From Aquirufa aurantiipilula (lineage in GTDB: Bacteria > Bacteroidota > Bacteroidia > Cytophagales > Spirosomataceae): 64,000 nt of DNA. The stretch covers positions 310,001 to 374,000 of the forward strand of contig NZ_JAANOG010000002.1 of assembly GCF_019923745.1 (NCBI RefSeq), given 5' to 3'. The notes beneath the pieces were generated by a model. It saw nothing but the letters and a program-made list of their open reading frames with translations, did not search any database and had not been told where the DNA came from. This document shows positions 48,605 through 57,855 of the stretch, piece after piece. Each line of letters starts with the position of its first letter. The first letter of the stretch is position 1. The position numbers were made by a program, and so were the translations under genes.

Positions 48605-49126
48605 TTACTGAACAGGTACGTAGGATTCAATCAACCACAATAATTGGTTGACACTAATTTCTCCATCCACTTGAATGTCGGCTTGCTTATAAAATGGAAG
48701 TCGCTCTTCAAAAGTTTTTTTGATGGTTGCTATAACGGCTTCCTCGCTTTGGCTTTTGTCCAATAATGGGCGGTTATTTCCTTGAGCCTTATACAATCTT
48801 TTGGCTAAGTCATCCAATTCAACATTCAAGAAAATACTGATACCATTCTTTTTCATGTATTCCATGTTATCAAAAAAGCAAGGTACCCCTCCACCTGTGG
48901 CGATGACCATGGATTGATCTGGTTGGAAGCCATGTAAAGTTTTGCGTTCTAATTCACGAAAATGCGCTTCTCCCTGGTTCGAAAAAATTTCTGAAATAGT
49001 TTTTTGTTCCCTTGTTTCAATCAGCTTGTCCATGTCCGTAAAACTAAATCCTAAGTTTTTCGCTAATTCTTTACCAAGAGTACTTTTACCCGATGAGGGC
49101 ATACCTATTAAATAAATATTTTTCAT
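48605..49126 (-). CDS. aroK: Shikimate kinase
   Basis: A 173-residue P-loop kinase (GMPSSGKST) with the shikimate-binding DMDKLIE, GEAHFRELE and GGGVP motifs and the lid arginine in NNRPLL. It phosphorylates shikimate in the aromatic amino acid pathway. It is the last gene of a minus-strand operon with BT_3928-type and DUF1599 genes; aroQ lies 9 kb away. Confidence 0.95.
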   Translation of the reverse strand: MKNIYLIGMPSSGKSTLGKELAKNLGFSFTDMDKLIETREQKTISEIFSNQGEAHFRELERKTLHGFQPDQSMVIATGGGVPCFFDNMEYMKKNGISIFLNVELDDLAKRLYKAQGNNRPLLDKSQSEEAVIATIKKTFEERLPFYKQADIQVDGEISVNQLLWLIESYVPVQ

Positions 49127-49128
49127 TC

Positions 49129-50238
49129 TTAATCTGTTGTTAATAAACTTTGGTCTATGTCTTCGATACTAGGCAGGTGGTAGGCAGACCATTTACCACG
49201 TACAGTTCCTTGGTTGAGTAACCAAAGCCCTGGGCTAGAACGAATGATGGTTTTTAATACTTTAGTATCCACAGACATGGCTGGGAAATTCAATTGATAC
49301 TCATGTCGGATGGCATTGACCTCTTCATCGGAGGAGGCACTCAATAGCCATACCGTAATTCCTTTTTTGCTGGCTTCGTTGGCCAGTATGCCAATTTGTT
49401 TTAAAGCTTCCAAATGAGAATGATGTACATTGGGAATGATGACCATGAGTTTCTTTCCTTTGAAACTCTCTGCGGTATAATCCACTGTATCGTTTTCTAC
49501 CCAAATTCGGTAATCTGTAATTAAAGGTCTAGCTTCTTTTTCATTCAAGGCTTGCATGGAAACAAAAACGGCTTGGGTATCAGTTGGCATTTCAGTTAAG
49601 GTTTCCTCCTTACCATTGATTTTATACACATAGGAAAAGCGCAAAGCTTCTCTGGATTTCATGTTTTGGGGTATATTATCACCTATTGCATAGGGAAGCC
49701 CATCGTTTATAGGTAGGTAGAAATAGCAGTAAACACCTAATGTAACGCTGATGACAGCACTAATAATGACCGGACTGAGATTCTTGTTAAATGACTTTAC
49801 CTTGTCGGTAAATAATAGACTAAGTGCCAAAACAAACAAGAATACATCTTTAAAGAAAGAGGTCCAAGGAGTTAATTTAATTGTTTCACCGAAGCATCCG
49901 CAATCAGTAACTTTATTGAAATAGGCTGAATAAAAAGTTAAGAAACCGAAGAAACCTAAAAGGCCTAAAAATGTCCAAAGTACTTGTTTAGTTCGATAAT
50001 TTGCCCACAAAGCAATACCTAAAACAATTTCTAGACTACTTAATAGGATGGATAATGGTAGAGCAAAGGGAATCCAGAATTTCCAAAAACCTTCCATGGC
50101 TGGAAAATCTTGGGAGAACACATCGAAATATTCTTCCAATTTTAATTGGGTGCCAATCGGGTCGTTGAGTTTGATGAGACCTGAAAAGAGGAAGATAAAG
50201 ACCAATAAAAAAGTAGCGATTCGACTGTATTGCCGCAT
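49129..50238 (-). CDS. BT_3928-family membrane protein (MauE/DoxX-like + thioredoxin-like)
   Basis: A 369-residue protein. The N-terminal half has four or five membrane helices in a DoxX/MauE pattern (FLFSGLIKLNDPIGT ... VTDCGCFGETIKLTPW). The C-terminal half resembles a thioredoxin-like fold without CxxC (ASKKGITVWLLSAS, PGLWLLNQGTVRGKW). It probably acts in the envelope, perhaps in electron transfer or cofactor maturation; function is unknown. Confidence 0.8.
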   Translation of the reverse strand: MRQYSRIATFLLVFIFLFSGLIKLNDPIGTQLKLEEYFDVFSQDFPAMEGFWKFWIPFALPLSILLSSLEIVLGIALWANYRTKQVLWTFLGLLGFFGFLTFYSAYFNKVTDCGCFGETIKLTPWTSFFKDVFLFVLALSLLFTDKVKSFNKNLSPVIISAVISVTLGVYCYFYLPINDGLPYAIGDNIPQNMKSREALRFSYVYKINGKEETLTEMPTDTQAVFVSMQALNEKEARPLITDYRIWVENDTVDYTAESFKGKKLMVIIPNVHHSHLEALKQIGILANEASKKGITVWLLSASSDEEVNAIRHEYQLNFPAMSVDTKVLKTIIRSSPGLWLLNQGTVRGKWSAYHLPSIEDIDQSLLTTD

Positions 50239-50250
50239 GTTATTGGTGGA

Positions 50251-50829
50251 TTATTGTTGTTGGATTTGCATTTGCTCTTCCTTGATTTTAATCAAACAGA
50301 AGACAGCGTAATTCAGCATGTCTTGGTAATTTGCTTCTACACCTTCTGAAACCAAGGTTACACCAAGGTTGTTTTCGATTTGTTTGGTGCGGAAAATTTT
50401 CATTAAAATGAGGTCTGTCATGCTACTCACGCGCATGTCGCGCCATGCCTCACCGTAATCATGGTTTTTATTGCGTAAAAGTTCTAAAGTAGTTTCTACT
50501 TGATGGTCGTAAAATTGACTTAATTCTTCAGCTGAAAACTCCATTTGTTCTGAATTTTCAAGCGACTTTTGAATTAAAGCAATAATGCAGTAATTGATGA
50601 TTCCAATGAATTCACCCTCGATACCATCTTGGATTTTTTGTTCTCCTTTTTCTTGAATGCTGCGTATACGCTGCGCTTTAATAAAAATTTGATCTGTTAA
50701 ACTGGGCAACCGTAGAATTCGCCAAGAAGTACCGTAATCTTTGTTTTTTTTATCAAACAAGGCTTTGCAGTGTGAAATTACTTGTCGATATTCGATTTCA
50801 GTTTGGGAAGGCGCATTGTCCCTGTTCAT
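50251..50829 (-). CDS. DUF1599 protein with internal duplication
   Basis: A 192-residue protein containing two similar modules: CKALFDKKNKDYGTSWRILR ... SLTDQIFIKAQRI and LELLRNKNHDYGEAWRDMR ... SMTDLILMKIFRT. The KxxDYGxxWRxxR signature appears in both. The family is often found beside folP, as here (divergent). A metal-dependent nucleotide pyrophosphohydrolase-like role is a guess. A TATTTTTG box is upstream at 50870-50877. Confidence 0.83.
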   Translation of the reverse strand: MNRDNAPSQTEIEYRQVISHCKALFDKKNKDYGTSWRILRLPSLTDQIFIKAQRIRSIQEKGEQKIQDGIEGEFIGIINYCIIALIQKSLENSEQMEFSAEELSQFYDHQVETTLELLRNKNHDYGEAWRDMRVSSMTDLILMKIFRTKQIENNLGVTLVSEGVEANYQDMLNYAVFCLIKIKEEQMQIQQQ

Positions 50830-50869
50830 AGGAGAGGATTAGTTTACAAATCTCTTTTTTTTCAGACTA

Positions 50870-50877
50870 CAAAAATA
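50870..50877 (-). promoter_or_regulatory. -7 promoter box for the DUF1599-BT_3928-aroK operon
   Basis: On the minus strand TATTTTTG (TAnnTTTG) lies 41 bp before the DUF1599 ATG. It is in the divergent region shared with folP. Confidence 0.45.
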
Positions 50878-50904
50878 TTTAAATTATCCTAAATTTCAGC
50901 TCAT

Positions 50905-51774
50905 TTGGAAGCTCTTTTTCCATCTTTTCAAACAATTCGATATAAGTCGGGATTGATTGATCTTCAGATACCCCAAATCATGGGTATATTGAATGCTACG
51001 CCCGATTCTTTTTTCTCGGCAAGTCGAGTGGGCGTTATCGACGATTGTATAGCTTTGGCTGCTCAAATGATAGAGGAGGGAGCTAGTATTTTGGACGTAG
51101 GAGGACATTCTACTCGGCCAGATGCGCAAGCTGTTTCTGCTCAAGAGGAGCAGGACCGGGTTCTTCCTGTAATTGAAGAATTGCGCAAAGCCTTTCCAAA
51201 CATATGTTTATCAGTAGACACCTATCGTTTATCTGTTGCACAAGCCGCCATTCAAACAGGAGCTGATTGGTTTAATGATGTTGGTGGTGGGCAAATGGAT
51301 GAAGGTATATTTGAATGGGTAGCGGAAAATCAAGTTCCTTATATTTTAACGCATAGTGTTGGGGCTTTTTCTCAAGTACATCAGGTTCCTGATTATACAC
51401 ATGTAGTGGAAGATGTTTGGTTAGATATGGCAAAAAAAATCAATATTTTACACACTTTAGGTGCTAAGGATGTGATATTGGACCCGGGCTTTGGTTTTTC
51501 TAAATCTTTGGATCAAAATTATCAATTGATGGCACAGTTGCATCAATTTACTCGTTTAGGTGTGCCTCTTTTAGTGGGGATTTCAAGGAAATCCATGATT
51601 CAAAAAGTGCTAGGAACGAAAGCAGATGAGTCATTGAATGGAACAACAGTTTTGCATACGCTTGCATTGCAACAAGGTGCCCAAATCTTGCGGGTACATG
51701 ATGTGAAAGAAGCTCGTCAAGTGATTCAAATAGTGAAGAAATTACAAGAAAATGGTTTACCCAATTTATCATAA
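50905..51774 (+). CDS. folP: Dihydropteroate synthase
   Basis: A 289-residue TIM-barrel enzyme that joins pABA to the pterin. Visible are MGILNATPDSFF, DVGGHSTRPDA, NDVGGG, GFSKSLDQNY and the C-terminal SRKSMIQ and LRVHDV. It begins at TTG 50905, needed to include the usual ~25 residues before MGIL. It overlaps the class IV aminotransferase gene by 23 bp. Confidence 0.94.
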   Translation: MEALFPSFQTIRYKSGLIDLQIPQIMGILNATPDSFFSASRVGVIDDCIALAAQMIEEGASILDVGGHSTRPDAQAVSAQEEQDRVLPVIEELRKAFPNICLSVDTYRLSVAQAAIQTGADWFNDVGGGQMDEGIFEWVAENQVPYILTHSVGAFSQVHQVPDYTHVVEDVWLDMAKKINILHTLGAKDVILDPGFGFSKSLDQNYQLMAQLHQFTRLGVPLLVGISRKSMIQKVLGTKADESLNGTTVLHTLALQQGAQILRVHDVKEARQVIQIVKKLQENGLPNLS

Positions 51775-52567
51775 TCATCACTGGATAGATCCAGATCAGG
51801 TGTACGTTGGCATTCAAGATGTTGGCTTTTTAAGGGGATTTGGCATATTTGACTTTTTTAGAGTCATGCGAGGTAGACCTATTTTTCTATCCGATCACCT
51901 AGATCGTTTTTTAGCCTCGGCTGATAAAATGGGAATTGCCCATATTTATAGTAAAGAGCAACTTGCTGGCTTAATTCATGAGATTGCGGCGAAGTCAGAA
52001 GTAGAATGCTTAGGCATCAAAATGGTCTTAACGGGTGGTGATTCCTCCAATGGATTTGAACCCCAAGGGAAAAGTCAATTGTTCATCATTCCCAATGAGT
52101 TTCAATTCATGGATCCTATCCATGGTATGAAATTGGCTAGTAGGAATTATGTTAGAGAAATGGCAGATATTAAATCCTTGAACTACGCTTATGCCATCCG
52201 AAATTGGAGTATCATTAAATCGCAAGGTTTTGATGATTTGATTTACCACACCCAAGAATTTGGTGTTTCAGAATCATCCAGAAGTAATTTGTTTTGTGTG
52301 AAGGATGGGGTTTTATATACTCCAGCTCAACATATCTTGGAAGGAATTACTCGAAAACACGTAATCGATTTGGCTTCTTCCTTTATGGAAGTTAAGGTAC
52401 AAGATGTGAGTTTAGATGCATTTAAGCAGGCAGATGAAGTCTTTACAACTGGGAGTACCAAACGAGTGGTACCTATTCTTCAAATTGATGATAGCATCAT
52501 CTCCGATGGAAGGAGAGGAAGCCTGACAGCAAAATTGTATGACCTATTAATCCAACACGAAAATTAG
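51752..52567 (+). CDS. PLP fold-type IV aminotransferase/lyase (probable aminodeoxychorismate lyase)
   Basis: A 271-residue enzyme of the fold-type IV group (DVGFLRGFGIFDFFRVMRGR; PLP-lysine in ADIKSLNYAY; TTGSTKRVVPI). Sequence alone does not separate 4-amino-4-deoxychorismate lyase (PabC) from branched-chain or D-amino acid aminotransferases. Its start inside the 3' end of folP suggests co-translation and favours PabC, which makes the pABA that FolP uses. No pabA/pabB in the window. Stop shared as TTAG with mog. Confidence 0.82.
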   Translation: MVYPIYHNHHWIDPDQVYVGIQDVGFLRGFGIFDFFRVMRGRPIFLSDHLDRFLASADKMGIAHIYSKEQLAGLIHEIAAKSEVECLGIKMVLTGGDSSNGFEPQGKSQLFIIPNEFQFMDPIHGMKLASRNYVREMADIKSLNYAYAIRNWSIIKSQGFDDLIYHTQEFGVSESSRSNLFCVKDGVLYTPAQHILEGITRKHVIDLASSFMEVKVQDVSLDAFKQADEVFTTGSTKRVVPILQIDDSIISDGRRGSLTAKLYDLLIQHEN

Positions 52568-53091
52568 GAAGAAGGAGGTCGGAAGGCTTTCATGTTGGCT
52601 TCATTGCACACTAAAAATGGGCCTCCAATCAAATCAATGCAATATGGAATTGCTGGGAACACCGCTTCAAGGCATTGACGAATGGCTTTGGGTTTTCCAG
52701 GTAAATTAACTATCAAAGATTTACCCCGAATACCAGCAGTTTGGCGACTTAATATAGCCGTAGGAACGTATTGTAAACTCACCTGTCGCATCAATTCTCC
52801 AAAACCAGGCATCATCTTTTGGCATACAGCTTCTGTAGCTTCAGGGGTAACATCACGCAGAGCTGGGCCTGTTCCGCCTGTAGTGACAATCAAACAAGCC
52901 TCTGCTTCATCGGCCATTTGGCACATGGTTTGTTCCAAAAGTGATTGCTCATCGGGAATGACCGCATAAACAACTTCAAAATCTGAAATCAAGTATTCCT
53001 TGAGTAATTCTACGACGGCCTTACCCGGAATATCCTCGTAGATACCCGCACTGGCACGGTCAGAAACATTGATAACTCCTATTTTGATCAT
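52564..53091 (-). CDS. mog: Molybdenum cofactor adenylyltransferase (MogA/MoaB family)
   Basis: A 175-residue protein with INVSDRASAG, the MPT-binding VTTGGTGPALRDVTPEA and the C-terminal NLPGKPKAIRQCLEAV. It adenylates molybdopterin before metal insertion. No other Moco gene is in the window. It is the last gene of the aroQ-to-mog operon and overlaps tcdA by 4 bp. Confidence 0.9.
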   Translation of the reverse strand: MIKIGVINVSDRASAGIYEDIPGKAVVELLKEYLISDFEVVYAVIPDEQSLLEQTMCQMADEAEACLIVTTGGTGPALRDVTPEATEAVCQKMMPGFGELMRQVSLQYVPTAILSRQTAGIRGKSLIVNLPGKPKAIRQCLEAVFPAIPYCIDLIGGPFLVCNEANMKAFRPPSS

Positions 53092-53885
53092 TTCTTTTGT
53101 TTATTTTTTTGCTCCATTTTAATGAAGGCTTTGGGCTTTTTTTCCATGGGAATAGGCTCATTCAGTAAGTCACGTATCACAACGGATGCACAAACACCAC
53201 CAAATGCCGCTGGCAAATAGGAAATGGTTCCATATGCCGATTTTTTGAAATTGGACCCATCTGTGAGGATTAGTGATTCATCTTTTACTTTTTCCTGAGA
53301 ATAAACTGCTTTAATACCTCGAGAAACGCCCATTTTACGGATACGCTTTCTTACCAAAGATGCCAAATAACATTCCCGGGTATCCAACAAATCTGCTGTT
53401 TTGAGTTTGGTTGGATCTAATTTTCCTCCCGCTCCCATGGAACTAACGATGTTCAATCCTAAGTCATAGGCCGTTTTTAATAAGGTCAATTTTGGTGTGA
53501 CCGAATCTATGCAATCCATGACGTAATCGTATTTTGTTTTTTCTAAGATGTCTTTTGCTGCTTCTGGACTTAAAAAAGTCTCATGCTCATGCAAAACTAA
53601 ATCAGGGTTGATGGCCTTTAAGCGCTCCGCCATGATTTTCACTTTAGCTACACCATGGTTGGTGGCTAAAGCAGGCAATTGTCGGTTTCTATTGGTTGGA
53701 TCTACCACATCACCATCCACGATGGTCATGGTTCCTACTCCCGCTCTAGCAATAAATTCAGCGGCAAAGGATCCAACTCCCCCTAGTCCTACAATTAATA
53801 CATGGGCATTTTGTAATTGCTGAATGCCTTGTTCTCCAATGAGAAGTTCCGAGCGACTCAGCCAACGAAGGTCTTTTGTACTCAT
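53088..53885 (-). CDS. tcdA: tRNA threonylcarbamoyladenosine dehydratase (TcdA, ThiF/E1-like)
   Basis: A 265-residue E1-like enzyme with the ATP-binding GLGGVGSFAAEFIARAG, DPTNRNRQLPA and MDCIDSVTPKLTLL. It cyclises t6A to ct6A in ANN-decoding tRNAs using ATP. The full set of motifs fits TcdA rather than ThiF/MoeB. TsaE, needed for t6A itself, is also encoded in this window (61016-61450). Confidence 0.9.
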   Translation of the reverse strand: MSTKDLRWLSRSELLIGEQGIQQLQNAHVLIVGLGGVGSFAAEFIARAGVGTMTIVDGDVVDPTNRNRQLPALATNHGVAKVKIMAERLKAINPDLVLHEHETFLSPEAAKDILEKTKYDYVMDCIDSVTPKLTLLKTAYDLGLNIVSSMGAGGKLDPTKLKTADLLDTRECYLASLVRKRIRKMGVSRGIKAVYSQEKVKDESLILTDGSNFKKSAYGTISYLPAAFGGVCASVVIRDLLNEPIPMEKKPKAFIKMEQKNKQKK

Positions 53886-53887
53886 AT

Positions 53888-54853
53888 TTAGGATATTTCT
53901 TCCTTGATTTGATAATCGGTTGTTTTGTCTGAATTGGTCACCATCAGCTCACCAATGAAGCCAGCTAAAAATAATTGAACTCCCAATATGATTGCCACCA
54001 ATGCCAAAAAGAACAAAGGATTATCCGTCACATTGCGGTATTTTAAATGCTGGGTGATATTGTACAGTTTTTCGCCTATGAGCCACAAGGTGATAATACT
54101 TCCAGAAAAGAAGGAAAGAATTCCTAAGCTACCGAATAGGTGCATGGGTCTTTTGCCAAAAGTCTGAACAAATGTGATGGAAAGTAAATCCAAAAAGCCA
54201 TATAAGAAACGCTCTAAGCCGAATTTGGTCACTCCGTATTTTCTGGCTTGATGCTGTACTACCTTTTCACCAATCTTTGAAAAACCGTTCCATTTGGCCT
54301 GAACGGGAATGTAGCGATGCATTTCACCATATAAGCGTAAAGTCTTAATGACTTCTAATTTATAAGCTTTCAATCCACAGTTGAAATCATGTAAATATAC
54401 CCCTGAAAGCGCTCTGGTAGCGGCATTGTACAATTTGGTAGGGATGGTTTTAGACAAGGGATCAAAACGTTTTTGTTTCCAACCAGACACTAAATCATAA
54501 CCATCTTGGGTAATCATTTGATATAAAGCAGGAATCTCGTCAGGGGAGTCTTGCATGTCGGCATCCATGGTTATTACAACAGATCCTTGTGCTTTGGAGA
54601 AACCTTCATGCAAAGCTGCCGATTTACCGTAATTACGGGCAAAAGAACTAGCTTTTAAACTGGGATATTGCACCGATAGGGATTTCAATACTTCCCAAGA
54701 TTCATCCCGACTGCCATCGTTGACAAATATCATTTCATAGGAGAAATGATTGGCCCGCATAACCCGATCAACCCAAGCACATAGCTCAGGAAGCGATTCA
54801 GCCTCATTGTAGAGGGGGACGACGATGGAAATTTGTAGCGTAGAATCTTGCAT
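53888..54853 (-). CDS. Family 2 glycosyltransferase with C-terminal membrane helices
   Basis: A 321-residue protein: GT-A domain with VVPLYNEAESLPEL, DGSRDESWEVL and the DADMQDSPDEIP catalytic Asp region, then two membrane helices (SLGILSFFSGSIITLWLIGE, FFLALVAIILGVQLFLAGF). This is the dolichol/undecaprenyl-phosphate sugar transferase (ArnC/GtrB) type, loading a sugar onto a polyprenyl carrier. The sugar is unknown. Confidence 0.88.
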   Translation of the reverse strand: MQDSTLQISIVVPLYNEAESLPELCAWVDRVMRANHFSYEMIFVNDGSRDESWEVLKSLSVQYPSLKASSFARNYGKSAALHEGFSKAQGSVVITMDADMQDSPDEIPALYQMITQDGYDLVSGWKQKRFDPLSKTIPTKLYNAATRALSGVYLHDFNCGLKAYKLEVIKTLRLYGEMHRYIPVQAKWNGFSKIGEKVVQHQARKYGVTKFGLERFLYGFLDLLSITFVQTFGKRPMHLFGSLGILSFFSGSIITLWLIGEKLYNITQHLKYRNVTDNPLFFLALVAIILGVQLFLAGFIGELMVTNSDKTTDYQIKEEIS

Positions 54854-54886
54854 GTTGACAAAAATACAAAAAGCTTGGTTATTATT

Positions 54887-55603
54887 TTAGGGGAAAATTA
54901 AATAGTAAGGTTTTAATAATTCTTGAAAATCAAGGTGGTAGTTGCCCATTTCATCCCGAATATGAATTTGCTCCGTAGAAACCACCATTTTTTGTCGAGA
55001 CCCCAGAAGCATTTGTCGAAGTACCTTAGCCCCTGGTTTGGGAATAATATCAGCTATCTGATTGGCAAATAAACCTCTTTTTTCTAAGGCTTGTAAGAAA
55101 ATACCCATTTCATAAGGTGGATAAAGTACTGCAAATTGACCAGAATCTGTTAGATGTTGTTGAATGGCAAATGCTAAGTCTTCGGGAGATAAATAATCTG
55201 CATGTATGGCAGCTTGCTTGGAGCTATCAGATGCAGCTAAATGTTTGGTAAAAAATGGAGGGTTACACAGAATAAGGTCATATGGATGGTTTGTAGTCCA
55301 TGATTTAATATCCCCTAGAATTACCTTGATTTGTTTCTTGAAAGGGCCCTGTTCTGCATTTTGTTCAGCTAATTCAGTCACTTCAGGAATGATTTCTAGG
55401 GCTTCTATTTGTAAAATAGGTGATTTTTGACATAGCATGTGTGCCAATAATCCACAGCCTGTACCTATATCCAAGCCATGTTGCGCGTTTCCTGGGGATA
55501 TCCAAGCACCAAAAAGACAGGCTTCCGTACTGATTTTAAGTCCTGGATTTCCGTGGGCTAGTTGAAATTGTTTGAATTGAAAAATGGACCTACTTTCTGC
55601 CAT
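54887..55603 (-). CDS. trmN6: tRNA1(Val) adenine-37 N6-methyltransferase
   Basis: 238 residues from ATG 55603 (a longer start lies inside rnhA). Rossmann methyltransferase with the SAM-binding LDIGTGCG and the catalytic NPPF motif (LILCNPPFF) of N6-adenine methyltransferases. Matches YfiC/TrmN6. The start overlaps the rnhA stop by 14 bp. Confidence 0.86.
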   Translation of the reverse strand: MAESRSIFQFKQFQLAHGNPGLKISTEACLFGAWISPGNAQHGLDIGTGCGLLAHMLCQKSPILQIEALEIIPEVTELAEQNAEQGPFKKQIKVILGDIKSWTTNHPYDLILCNPPFFTKHLAASDSSKQAAIHADYLSPEDLAFAIQQHLTDSGQFAVLYPPYEMGIFLQALEKRGLFANQIADIIPKPGAKVLRQMLLGSRQKMVVSTEQIHIRDEMGNYHLDFQELLKPYYLIFP

Positions 55604-56216
55604 AATCCGCTGGATTTTCACCCCAATGTTCTGTTTCCCATTTCAATATTTTTGTTTGGTAGAAATTGCCTTTCAACCATGCAATGGCTTTATCTACTCT
55701 TTGGAACAACTCTTCCGTTTCCGCATTACGTTCCAAATTGGTTTTGATGGCCTTATTTCTAACCCAAGCAATGGCCGTTCTAGAATCAGAGTACAATGGA
55801 AAAGGGCAGTCGATTTTTTTCAAATATGCCAAACCGTGTACAATGGCTAAAAATTCACCAAGATTGACAGTTCCAATGGGATAAGGCCCTTGTGCAAAAA
55901 GTACTTCTTTGGTTTCTGTGTTAACACCTTGGTATTCTAAAACGCCGGGATTACCCGAACATGCTGCATCAACCGAGATACTTGGGGTAATGATGGCTTG
56001 GGAATGAATGCTCTTTTTAACACTAGTCTTTTTAGCCGTATCAATACTGGCCCAATAGTTTTTTTTGAAGGCTTCTTCAGCTGCTGCCTTTGTGTCAAAT
56101 GATTTGTATTGAGCTCCCGGAAAATTCTTAATTAACTTTTCAGCCTTGCCCCAGGAATCAAAAATCCCTGTTTCATGTCCTGCCCAAATGACATAGTATT
56201 TTTGCTTTTTACTCAT
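55590..56216 (-). CDS. rnhA: Ribonuclease H with N-terminal viroplasmin-type domain
   Basis: A 208-residue protein. Residues ~1-55 (YVIWAGHETGIFDSWGKAEKLI ... SFDTKAAAEEAF) match the viroplasmin/RNase H1 N-terminal RNA-DNA-binding domain. The RNase H fold follows, with acidic residues in SVDAACSGNPG, NLGEFLAI, LYSDSRTAI and ENPADYGRK. It degrades RNA in RNA-DNA hybrids. 2 bp after marC. Confidence 0.9.
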   Translation of the reverse strand: MSKKQKYYVIWAGHETGIFDSWGKAEKLIKNFPGAQYKSFDTKAAAEEAFKKNYWASIDTAKKTSVKKSIHSQAIITPSISVDAACSGNPGVLEYQGVNTETKEVLFAQGPYPIGTVNLGEFLAIVHGLAYLKKIDCPFPLYSDSRTAIAWVRNKAIKTNLERNAETEELFQRVDKAIAWLKGNFYQTKILKWETEHWGENPADYGRK

Positions 56217-56218
56217 GC

Positions 56219-56788
56219 TTAGAACAATCGGGTCTTGATGATTTTAATGGCAATGGCAATTAAGATGACCCCAAAAACCTTGCGTAAGATTTGGGTTCCT
56301 ACGTTACCTAATTTCTTTTCTATCCAAACGCTGCTACGTAATACGAGGTAGATGAAGATTAAGTTTATCAAGATACTGATGATGATATTTTCTTCTTCAA
56401 ACTGCGATTTTAAGGAAATCAAGGTGGTCATGGTGCCTGCCCCTGCAATAACAGGAAATGCTAGAGGAACAATGGAATGGGTACCCCCTTGTATTTCTTC
56501 TGCTTTGAAAATGTTTCTCCCTAAAGTCATTTCTAAACCAATCAAAAAGATGATCAATGCCCCAGCTACAGCAAAGGAGTTGGTATCAACTCCTAACAAA
56601 TGCAAGATGAATTTACCTGCAAAAAAGAATCCAATCATGATGGCCCCAGACACTAAGGTAGCTTGCTCAGCATGAATGCTTCCATTCTTTTTTCGTAGAT
56701 CAATAATGATGGGAATGGAGCCCAAGATATCGATCACGGAGAACAGAATTAGGGAAGAAGAAATAATTTCTTTTAAGTTGAAGTGCAT
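56219..56788 (-). CDS. MarC-family inner-membrane protein
   Basis: A 189-residue polytopic protein with about six helices, including the family's SVIDILGSIPIII and PLAFPVIAGAGTMTTLI. MarC proteins have no firmly proven role. One base before the next operon gene. Confidence 0.88.
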   Translation of the reverse strand: MHFNLKEIISSSLILFSVIDILGSIPIIIDLRKKNGSIHAEQATLVSGAIMIGFFFAGKFILHLLGVDTNSFAVAGALIIFLIGLEMTLGRNIFKAEEIQGGTHSIVPLAFPVIAGAGTMTTLISLKSQFEEENIIISILINLIFIYLVLRSSVWIEKKLGNVGTQILRKVFGVILIAIAIKIIKTRLF

Positions 56789-56789
56789 G

Positions 56790-57854
56790 TTAAGCTTGTA
56801 TAAATTGTATGAGCGAGTGTATATCTTCTAGCGTATGGCTTGGGAAATTGGCAATACGAAAGGTATTATTTTTCCAAGTACCATATCCTTTTCCTAAATC
56901 AATTTGATGTTGTTCGGCTAATTGGAAAATACGATTTACCTCAGATGATTCCCCTTGTAAAGCGAGTACAGTGGGTAGTCGGAGTGCCTGATTTTCTACC
57001 AAAAAATCAAATTCGAAAGAGCTTTGATGCTTCCAGAAATCTTCCCAAATGGCCATTTTTTGTAAGGTATGTTGGTGTATTTCTTGAATCGGAGGAAGCG
57101 ATTGGCTTAAGCGATTTAGTAAGTAAATACCCAAAACATTGGGGGTATAATGTGTTTGGAACAATTTTCTATTTTGCTCCATTAAAAGAATGCTATTGTA
57201 ATGATCTTTTCTGTTCAGCTTTTCAGCTCTTTCCAAGGCTTTGGGAGAACAGATTAATACGCCTAAGCCCGCTGGAATGCCCATGCATTTTTGACAGGAC
57301 GCTAACCATACATCAGCTTCAGACCATGGAAGTTCAATACCTCCCATAGAGGATGTAGCATCTACAGCAATCAAGCAATCGGATGAAAACCCCAATTCCT
57401 TTCGATGAATTACTTGTCCTGTTCCATTGGAGGTCTCACTTTGTACTAAACAAAGCGTGTCCACTTCAGATTTAAGAACAGCTGAAATACTTGTAGCAAA
57501 CTCCGATAAAGACTCATTTAAGCCAAATTCTAAGCTACTTGAATCCGGTATAATTTGCTCCACATAATGAGCCCATTTTTTACCAAAAGCTCCATTGTAC
57601 AAATGTAGACTTTTCTTCTCCATCAAAGATTGTGCCACGATTTCCCAGGCTTCTGTAGCAGAAGATATGAAGTAAATGGTGTATTCGGATGGGATATCCC
57701 ACTTTTGGTGCAGGTTTTCAAGGGTTTCTTTCAACAAGCTTTCAAAGCGGGCACTGCGGTGGTTGATGCTCACAATTCCCTGCTCATACGCTTCTTGGAT
57801 GAAGCCCAAAGTTTGAGGATAGACTTTGGAAGGACCAGGGTAAAAAGACAGCAT
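56790..57854 (-). CDS. Class V aminotransferase (SerC-like group)
   Basis: A 354-residue PLP enzyme opening with FYPGPSKVYP. The PLP-lysine is in ASCQKCMGIPAG. SerC-like features are the N-terminal SxxxPGPS-type loop and HYTPNVLGIYLL. It may be a phosphoserine or alanine-glyoxylate type aminotransferase; specificity is not resolved. It is translated with aroQ in the same operon (1-bp gap). Confidence 0.8.
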   Translation of the reverse strand: MLSFYPGPSKVYPQTLGFIQEAYEQGIVSINHRSARFESLLKETLENLHQKWDIPSEYTIYFISSATEAWEIVAQSLMEKKSLHLYNGAFGKKWAHYVEQIIPDSSSLEFGLNESLSEFATSISAVLKSEVDTLCLVQSETSNGTGQVIHRKELGFSSDCLIAVDATSSMGGIELPWSEADVWLASCQKCMGIPAGLGVLICSPKALERAEKLNRKDHYNSILLMEQNRKLFQTHYTPNVLGIYLLNRLSQSLPPIQEIHQHTLQKMAIWEDFWKHQSSFEFDFLVENQALRLPTVLALQGESSEVNRIFQLAEQHQIDLGKGYGTWKNNTFRIANFPSHTLEDIHSLIQFIQA

Positions 57855-57855
57855 G

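Noticed and set aside
56840-57349. 169-residue plus-strand frame
   Set aside because: Antisense of the class V aminotransferase, which has a full set of motifs; a shadow frame.
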